Origin: Pseudocitrobacter cyperus
Lineage (GTDB): Bacteria > Pseudomonadota > Gammaproteobacteria > Enterobacterales > Enterobacteriaceae
Length of the DNA stretch: 64,000 nucleotides
Assembly (NCBI RefSeq): GCF_039889165.1
Contig: NZ_JAYMYY010000006.1
Span: 124,001-188,000, forward strand
Reading direction: 5' to 3'
In this document: in pieces, positions 59,348-64,000 of the stretch
How positions within the stretch are numbered: the stretch's first letter is position 1
Layout of the letters: the number at the start of each line of letters is the position of its first letter
Made by a program: the position numbers and the translations under genes
Notes under the pieces: model-generated
The model's input: only the letters and a program-made list of their open reading frames with translations
Told to the model about the DNA's origin: nothing
Database searches by the model: none

Positions 59348-60535
59348 TTACAGCACCAGCGCTGCAATCGACGCCGACAGGACACTCACCAGCGTAGAAC
59401 CATAAACCAGTTTCAGGCCAAAACGGGAAACCACATTGCCTTGCTCTTCGTTCAGACCTTTAATCGCACCCGCGATGATGCCGATAGAGGAGAAGTTAGC
59501 GAAGGAGACCAGGAATACGGAGATGATACCGACGGCACGCGGAGAGAGCGTTGAGGCCACTTTCTGCAGATCCATCATCGCCACAAATTCGTTGGAAACC
59601 AGTTTGGTCGCCATGATACTGCCCACCTGCAACGCTTCGCTGGCCGGAACACCCATCACCCAGGCAATCGGATAGAAGATGTAGCCCAGGATGCCCTGGA
59701 AGGAGATGCCCAGCACCGCAGCAAACAGCGCATTCAATGCGGCAATCAGGGCGATGAAGCCAATCAGCATGGCGGCAACGATAATCGCCACTTTAAAACC
59801 AGCCAGAATGTATTCACCCAGCATTTCGAAGAAGCTCTGGCCTTCGTGCAGGTTAGACATTTGAATGTTTTCTTCGCTCGCATCAACGCGGTAGGGGTTG
59901 ATGATAGACAGGACGATAAAGGTGCTGAACATGTTCAGAACCAGCGCCGCCACCACATATTTCGGATCCAGCATGGTCATGTATGCGCCGACGATGGACA
60001 TCGACACGGTAGACATTGCGGTCGCCGCCATGGTGTACATACGGTTGCGGGACATTTTGCCGAGGATATCTTTATAGGCGATAAAGTTCTCAGACTGACC
60101 CAGGATCAGCGAACTAACGGCGTTAAAAGATTCCAGTTTACCCATGCCATTGACTTTGGAGAGCAGGAAGCCAATCGCGCGGATGACAATCGGCAGTACG
60201 CGAATGTGTTGCAGAATACCAATCAGCGCGGAGATGAATACGATTGGGCACAGCACTTTCAGGAAGAAGAAGGCGAGGCCTTGATCGTTCATGCTGCCGA
60301 AGACGAAGTTAGTCCCTTCGTTGGCAAACCCGAGCAGTTTTTCAAACATTTCGGAGAAGCCTTTCACAAAGCCCAGGCCCACGTTGGAGTTCAGGAAGAA
60401 CCAGGCCAGTAAAACTTCGATGACAAGTAACTGAATTACATAACGAATACGAATTTGTTTGCGGTCATGGCTGACCAGCAACGCTAAAATCGCCACAACG
60501 CCAAGCGCCAGGACAAAATGAAGAACGCGGTCCAT
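59348..60535 (-). CDS. nupC: Nucleoside permease NupC (H+ symport, CNT family)
   Basis: 395 aa (E. coli 400). Concentrative nucleoside transporter of the inner membrane: TM-rich, with hairpin motifs GQSENFIAYKD (about 146) and SNEFVAMMDLQ (about 320), and ANFSSIGIIAGAIKG near the C-terminus. It takes up pyrimidine nucleosides and adenosine. Divergent from mntH across 333 bp; the leader carries CRP-like sites, in line with the CRP/CytR control known in E. coli. Confidence 0.96.
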   Translation of the reverse strand: MDRVLHFVLALGVVAILALLVSHDRKQIRIRYVIQLLVIEVLLAWFFLNSNVGLGFVKGFSEMFEKLLGFANEGTNFVFGSMNDQGLAFFFLKVLCPIVFISALIGILQHIRVLPIVIRAIGFLLSKVNGMGKLESFNAVSSLILGQSENFIAYKDILGKMSRNRMYTMAATAMSTVSMSIVGAYMTMLDPKYVVAALVLNMFSTFIVLSIINPYRVDASEENIQMSNLHEGQSFFEMLGEYILAGFKVAIIVAAMLIGFIALIAALNALFAAVLGISFQGILGYIFYPIAWVMGVPASEALQVGSIMATKLVSNEFVAMMDLQKVASTLSPRAVGIISVFLVSFANFSSIGIIAGAIKGLNEEQGNVVSRFGLKLVYGSTLVSVLSASIAALVL

Positions 60536-60630
60536 ATTTGCTCCAAATATGAGGCAGGTTTAATTTTCTTGCACATTCTATGTAACGTAAGTAAATAAAA
60601 CGAGATCAACGTCGCACTATATTCAGAACC

Positions 60631-60665
60631 TGTGAGCAAACTCAAAATTAGTGATCGAACATACA
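60631..60665 (-). promoter_or_regulatory. Two CRP-like sites upstream of nupC
   Basis: On the minus strand TGTATGTTCGATCACT (60665-60650) and TTTGAGTTTGCTCACA (60646-60631) each fit TGTGA-N6-TCACA with 1-2 mismatches. Their centres are only 19 bp apart, closer than the roughly 50-bp spacing usual for CytR/CRP promoters. The rest of the 60536-60800 interval shows no gene. Confidence 0.5.
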
Positions 60666-60805
60666 TTTTTGTTATGTTAAGTAAATGTGTTAAAAGTTTG
60701 TTGGATGTACTAACCTTTACTAAGCGTATACCAAACCCCCCCATCCTCCAGTCCGGCTATTGGTTCGAGCTATCAGAGCAATTATTATCACCGTCACAAA
60801 TGAAC

Positions 60806-60856
60806 TTGATAATCATTCGCATTTTGATAGCATGAAACATAGCAAAGGCTATGTTT
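60806..60856 (+). promoter_or_regulatory. mntH promoter with Fur-like and MntR sites
   Basis: TTGATA (60806-60811), 16 bp, TAGCAT (60828-60833). A Fur-box-like GATAATCATTCGCATTTT (60808-60825) covers the promoter. A 22-bp palindrome (60835-60856) with arms AAACATAGC / GCTATGTTT around AAAG is the MntR box as known in E. coli and Salmonella. Repression by Mn-MntR and Fe-Fur is expected. Confidence 0.88.
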
Positions 60857-60868
60857 TTGAGGCAGAGA

Positions 60869-62110
60869 ATGACGAACAGTCGCGTGGCAAGTAACAACAG
60901 CAGTCGTACAGCGCGCCGGATGAGGCTTGCGCTGATGGGGCCCGCATTTATTGCCGCCATTGGGTATATCGATCCGGGTAACTTTGCGACCAATATTCAG
61001 GCTGGGGCCAGCTTCGGCTATCAACTGCTGTGGGTTGTGGTCTGGGCTAACCTGATGGCGATGCTGATTCAGGTGCTCTCTGCAAAACTCGGTATCGCCA
61101 CGGGGAAAAACCTCGCGGAACAAATTCGCGATCACTACCCAAGGCCGGTGGTGTGGTTTTACTGGGTACAGGCGGAAATTATCGCCATGGCAACCGACCT
61201 TGCGGAGTTTATTGGTGCGGCGATTGGTTTTAAGCTGATCCTCGGTATCTCCCTGCTTCAGGGGGCCATATTAACCGGGATTGCGACCTTCCTGATTCTG
61301 ATGCTGCAACGTCGCGGGCAAAAACCGCTGGAGAAAGTTATCGGCGGGCTGCTGCTGTTTGTTGCCGCGGCGTATATTGTCGAACTGATTTTTTCCCAGC
61401 CTGCGCTGGCGCCGCTCGCTAAAGGGATGATCATCCCTTCGCTGCCCACCTCAGAAGCCGTTTTCCTTGCGGCGGGCGTACTGGGTGCGACCATCATGCC
61501 GCACGTTATTTATCTGCACTCCTCGCTGACGCAAAATTTGCATGGCGGAAGCGCGCGTGAACGCTATAACGCCACGCGCTGGGATGTGGCTATCGCCATG
61601 ACCATCGCCGGATTCGTCAACCTGGCGATGATGGCCACTGCCGCAGCGGCGTTTCATTTCAATGGACACACGGGAATTGCCGATCTTGATCAGGCTTACC
61701 TGACGCTGGAGCCGTTGCTGAGCCATGCTGCCGCCACCATCTTTGGCCTGAGTCTGATTGCCGCCGGGCTCTCTTCCACCGTGGTAGGGACGCTGGCAGG
61801 GCAGGTGGTCATGCAGGGCTTTATTCGCTTCCATATTCCGCTGTGGGTACGCCGTACTGTGACGATGCTGCCATCGTTCATTGTGATCCTGATGGGCATG
61901 GATCCAACCCGCATTCTGGTGATGAGCCAGGTGCTGCTGAGCTTCGGGATTGCGCTGGCGCTGGTGCCGTTGCTGGTCTTTACCAGCAATGCCCAACTGA
62001 TGGGGGATCTGGTCAACTCGACGCTGGTCAAACGTACCGGGTGGGTGATTGTGGGCCTGGTGGTTGCGCTGAATGGTTGGCTGCTGGCAGGAACGCTGCT
62101 GGGGCTCTAG
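60869..62110 (+). CDS. mntH: Manganese/divalent-metal proton symporter MntH (Nramp family)
   Basis: 413 aa from ATG 60869 (MTNSRVASNNSSRTARRM), with GAGGCAGAG upstream; ATG 60851 lies inside the MntR box and is unlikely. Eleven TM helices. Metal-binding TM1 motif DPGNFATN (about 35) and TM6 MPHVIYLHSSL (about 205) are intact, as is the conserved GQLSAKLGIA-type loop (VLSAKLGIATGKNLAEQ). Imports Mn(II), important under oxidative stress. Convergent with ypeC. Confidence 0.97.
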   Translation: MTNSRVASNNSSRTARRMRLALMGPAFIAAIGYIDPGNFATNIQAGASFGYQLLWVVVWANLMAMLIQVLSAKLGIATGKNLAEQIRDHYPRPVVWFYWVQAEIIAMATDLAEFIGAAIGFKLILGISLLQGAILTGIATFLILMLQRRGQKPLEKVIGGLLLFVAAAYIVELIFSQPALAPLAKGMIIPSLPTSEAVFLAAGVLGATIMPHVIYLHSSLTQNLHGGSARERYNATRWDVAIAMTIAGFVNLAMMATAAAAFHFNGHTGIADLDQAYLTLEPLLSHAAATIFGLSLIAAGLSSTVVGTLAGQVVMQGFIRFHIPLWVRRTVTMLPSFIVILMGMDPTRILVMSQVLLSFGIALALVPLLVFTSNAQLMGDLVNSTLVKRTGWVIVGLVVALNGWLLAGTLLGL

Positions 62111-62147
62111 AAAAAAGGGTTTCTGCATAGCAGAAACCCTTTTTTTT
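62111..62147. terminator. Bidirectional terminator between mntH and ypeC
   Basis: 16-bp perfect stem AAAAAAGGGTTTCTGC / GCAGAAACCCTTTTTT with ATA loop. Confidence 0.95.
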
Positions 62148-62157
62148 AATTCGAGGT

Positions 62158-62487
62158 TTAATGACGATGACCGCGTCCGCCGTGCCCATGGCCCCGGCCA
62201 CGCCCATCGTGGCGACCATCGTGATAACCGCGCTCGTAAGCTTTACGATTATCCCAGCCGCGATGTCGGCCATTATCATGGCGATGCCAGCCGCGGTCAC
62301 GCCATTGATAGTGACGATGCCAGTAGCCACGGTCGCGCCAGTGGCCGCCATCCCAGTAGTTACCGTAATTGTCACGATCGCCAATTTGTAATTTTATTGA
62401 TGGCAGCAGGGTGATTTCGCCAGCGTTGGCAATCAGCGGGGCTGCTGAAAACATCAACACTGCCGCCAGAATCAGTGACCTGAACAT
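62158..62487 (-). CDS. ypeC: Secreted His/Arg/Gly-rich protein YpeC (DUF2502)
   Basis: 109 aa. Signal peptide MFRSLILAAVLMFSAAPLIANA (cleavage near 22). Conserved GEITLLPSIKLQIGDRDNYG and YWDGGHWRDR, then a low-complexity tail rich in His, Arg and Gly ending GRGHRH. Periplasmic, no known function; the His-rich tail could bind metal, a speculation strengthened only by its place beside mntH. GGAG lies before the ATG. Confidence 0.92.
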   Translation of the reverse strand: MFRSLILAAVLMFSAAPLIANAGEITLLPSIKLQIGDRDNYGNYWDGGHWRDRGYWHRHYQWRDRGWHRHDNGRHRGWDNRKAYERGYHDGRHDGRGRGHGHGGRGHRH

Positions 62488-62623
62488 ACTTTATCTCCTT
62501 CACGATCGGGGCCGTATGCGGCCTGTTAACCCTATATTACGAACAAGTAAATATCCGTATCATCGGGGTAACTCCTAAATCAGAAGGCACAGCACTTTTT
62601 GCTAAAAGTGCTGTTAATTTGCG

Positions 62624-63613
62624 CTAACCTAAAATAGCGTCTATGGCGGCACGTTCCTCGGGGCTGAACTGCCGGTTATTCAGCATGCCTTCGGCATCGT
62701 CCAGTTGCGCGGTTTTGCTGGCGCCAATCAGCACCGACGTCACTTTCTCGTCACGCAAAACCCAGGCCAGCGCCATTTGCGACAGTTTCTGCCCGCGCTG
62801 TTCGGCTATCTCATTTAACTGGCGCACTTTTGCGAGCTTCTCTGCCGTTAGCTGTTCCGGGTTAAGGAAGCGGCTACCGCTGGCGGCGCGGGAATCGGCC
62901 GGAATACCGTTCAGATAGCGGTCGGTGAGTTGCCCGCCTGCCAGCGGTGAGAAGGCGATACTGCCAACACCTTCCCGTTGCAGCAAATCGAGCAGATCTT
63001 CCTCAACCCAGCGCTCAAACATCGAATACTTTGGCTGGTGAATCAGGCAGGGGGTGCCCAGATCGTTGAGGATCGCAAGCGCCTCTTTCGCACGCTCCGC
63101 CGGATAATTGGAAAGCCCGATGTACAGTGCTTTGCCCTGACGCACAATGTGATCCAGCGCGCGCATCGTTTCGGCCAGCGGCGTGTCGGGATCCGGGCGA
63201 TGATGGTAAAAGATATCGACATATTCCAGCCCCATGCGTTTAAGGCTCTGGTCGAGACTGGCAATCAGATATTTTCGCGAGCCCCAGTCGCCGTAAGGGC
63301 CATCCCACATGGTGTAGCCCGCTTTGCTGGAGATAATCAACTCATCGCGATAAGGCAAAAAATCTTCCCGTAAAAGGCGGCCAAAGTTGCTTTCTGCGGA
63401 GCCCGGCGGCGGCCCGTAATTATTGGCTAAATCAAAATGGGTAATACCCAGATCGAAGGCGTGGCGCAGCAGTTGCCTGCTGGTCTCAATCAACGTGGCA
63501 TCGCCAAAGTTGTGCCATAAACCTAAAGAGATAGCCGGAAGTTTGAGCCCGCTCGCGCCGCAGCGACGGTATTCCATCTTTTGATAGCGCGCGGGATTTG
63601 CCTGGTAAACCAT
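62624..63613 (-). CDS. Aldo/keto reductase (YghZ/Gpr-like, L-glyceraldehyde 3-phosphate reductase family)
   Basis: 329 aa, NADPH-dependent AKR14-type. Catalytic tetrad is seen as Asp/Tyr in FDLANNYGPPPGSAE (about 60-67), Lys in ISSKAGYTMW (about 96) and His in FYHHRPD (about 136). NADPH-binding VTSVLIGASKTAQLDD near the C-terminus. Similar along its length to E. coli YghZ (methylglyoxal/L-GAP detoxification) but diverged and shorter at the C-terminus, so a paralogue with another carbonyl substrate is possible. Divergent from ipdC across 173 bp. Confidence 0.88.
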   Translation of the reverse strand: MVYQANPARYQKMEYRRCGASGLKLPAISLGLWHNFGDATLIETSRQLLRHAFDLGITHFDLANNYGPPPGSAESNFGRLLREDFLPYRDELIISSKAGYTMWDGPYGDWGSRKYLIASLDQSLKRMGLEYVDIFYHHRPDPDTPLAETMRALDHIVRQGKALYIGLSNYPAERAKEALAILNDLGTPCLIHQPKYSMFERWVEEDLLDLLQREGVGSIAFSPLAGGQLTDRYLNGIPADSRAASGSRFLNPEQLTAEKLAKVRQLNEIAEQRGQKLSQMALAWVLRDEKVTSVLIGASKTAQLDDAEGMLNNRQFSPEERAAIDAILG

Positions 63614-63635
63614 AATTCCTCCGCATTAGTCAGGG

Positions 63636-63651
63636 GTGTATACGTTTACAC
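63636..63651. promoter_or_regulatory. Near-palindrome upstream of the aldo/keto reductase
   Basis: GTGTATACGTTTACAC: symmetric arms GTGTA/TACAC with central CG and one mismatched pair. This is the form of LacI/GalR-family operators. It lies 23 bp before the reductase ATG, where a repressor would block transcription. The regulator is not in the window. Confidence 0.45.
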
Positions 63652-63687
63652 TACGCAAAGTTCACGCTGCCGTATATGCCTGCCGCC

Positions 63688-63705
63688 TGTAAAATTAACT
63701 TTCCA
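63688..63705 (+). promoter_or_regulatory. TyrR-like box upstream of ipdC
   Basis: TGTAAAATTAACTTTCCA fits the TyrR consensus TGTAAA-N6-TTTACA with one mismatch and the required G-N14-C spacing. It lies about 80 bp before the ipdC ATG. TyrR activation of ipdC by aromatic amino acids is documented in Enterobacter. Confidence 0.7.
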
Positions 63706-63786
63706 ATAGCATTTTCGTATTCATCTGGACAGCCGAAGCGCTTCTTCAATACTCAGATGAGGGTTAGTGACGAAAGGGTGCTTATC

Positions 63787-64000
63787 ATGCAAACGTCTTA
63801 CACTGTTGCGGACTATCTACTGGATCGCCTCGCGGATTGCGGCGTGAGCCATCTGTTTGGTGTGCCGGGGGATTACAACTTACAGTTCCTCGACCATGTG
63901 ATTGCGCATCCTGCATTACGCTGGGTTGGTTGCGCGAATGAACTCAACGCGGCCTATGCCGCCGATGGCTATGCCCGCGTACAGGGCTGTGGGGCGCTGC
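63787..64000 (+). CDS. ipdC: Indole-3-pyruvate decarboxylase IpdC, 3' part outside the window
   Basis: 71 codons visible. ThDP-dependent decarboxylase N-terminus: MQTSYTVADYLLDRLADCG, then FGVPGDYNLQFLDHV, GCANELNAAYAADGYAR with the ThDP Glu (about 52). Closely resembles Enterobacter cloacae IpdC, which turns indolepyruvate into indole acetaldehyde in auxin (IAA) synthesis; phenylpyruvate decarboxylase is the alternative within the same family. GAGG-type purines lie upstream; the TyrR-like box supports the assignment. Confidence 0.87.
   Translation, partial: MQTSYTVADYLLDRLADCGVSHLFGVPGDYNLQFLDHVIAHPALRWVGCANELNAAYAADGYARVQGCGAL

Noticed and set aside
62161..62414. Plus-strand Ala/Thr/Val-rich frames opposite ypeC
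   Set aside because: These are reverse translations of the His/Arg/Gly repeats of ypeC; low complexity and no start signals.
63636..63651. GTGTATACGTTTACAC as a TyrR box
   Set aside because: The conserved G and C are only 10 bases apart, not 14; the better TyrR match is at 63688-63705.

Overview
The window is chromosomal DNA of a gamma-proteobacterium of the Enterobacteriaceae. Almost every protein is recognisably the orthologue of an Escherichia coli K-12 gene from the 52-56 min region, and in the same relative order (bcp-gcvR-dapA-bamC-purC ... acrD-aegA ... tktB-maeB-hemF-amiA ... cysPUWA-cysM ... crr-ptsI-ptsH-cysK-cysZ-zipA-ligA ... gltX ... nupC-mntH). It is not E. coli itself: narQ, talA, the eut operon, murRQP-yfeW and xapABR-yfeN are absent from their usual places. 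An indolepyruvate decarboxylase gene (ipdC) and a nac-cbl block next to a tRNA-Asn are present. An Enterobacter/Kosakonia/Lelliottia-type genome fits best; the genus is inferred from ipdC and synteny, not proven.

Layout. 1-9.5 kb: peroxiredoxin, glycine-cleavage regulator, lysine/peptidoglycan precursor genes (dapA, dapE), BAM lipoprotein bamC, purC with a PurR operator, and the tmcA/ypfH/ypfN group. 9.5-16.2 kb: ypfM micro-protein, acrD efflux pump with a BaeR-like box, the Fe-S/flavin oxidoreductase aegA, and nudK. 16.3-26.4 kb: ypfG, tktB, maeB, hemF-amiA, ypeA-yfeZ, yfeY, yfeX. 26.5-32.7 kb: ucpA, the sulfate/thiosulfate ABC transporter cysPUWA, cysM and yfeK. 32.8-36 kb: an NTF2-like protein, pdxK and a CSS-motif EAL phosphodiesterase. 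36-46.4 kb: PTS core (ptsHI-crr), cysK, cysZ, zipA, ligA, ypeB, yfeH/yfeR.

46.4-53.3 kb is the accessory part. It holds a tRNA-Asn, then nac with a sigma-54 promoter and an NtrC site, then cbl. After these comes a divergent module: periplasmic DUF5666-like protein, cytochrome b561-type membrane protein and Tat-type molybdopterin oxidoreductase on one strand, and a CusR/HprR-like response regulator plus sensor kinase on the other. A perfect 28-bp palindrome separates the two arms. This module is the best candidate for an incompletely described system.

53.3-57 kb: two complete 158-bp tandem repeats and a partial third, each carrying the 3' end of tRNA-Lys, run into a tRNA Val-Val-Val-Lys operon. 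gltX, yfeC-yfeD and two tRNA-Ala genes follow. 57-64 kb: pdeA, nupC, mntH (MntR and Fur sites), ypeC, an aldo/keto reductase and the 5' end of ipdC with a TyrR-like box.

Functional themes are sulfur assimilation (cysPUWA, cysM, cysK, cysZ, cbl), sugar phosphotransfer, central carbon metabolism, envelope assembly and division, nitrogen control (nac), and envelope redox or metal stress. I see no prophage, insertion sequence, CRISPR array or plasmid gene.
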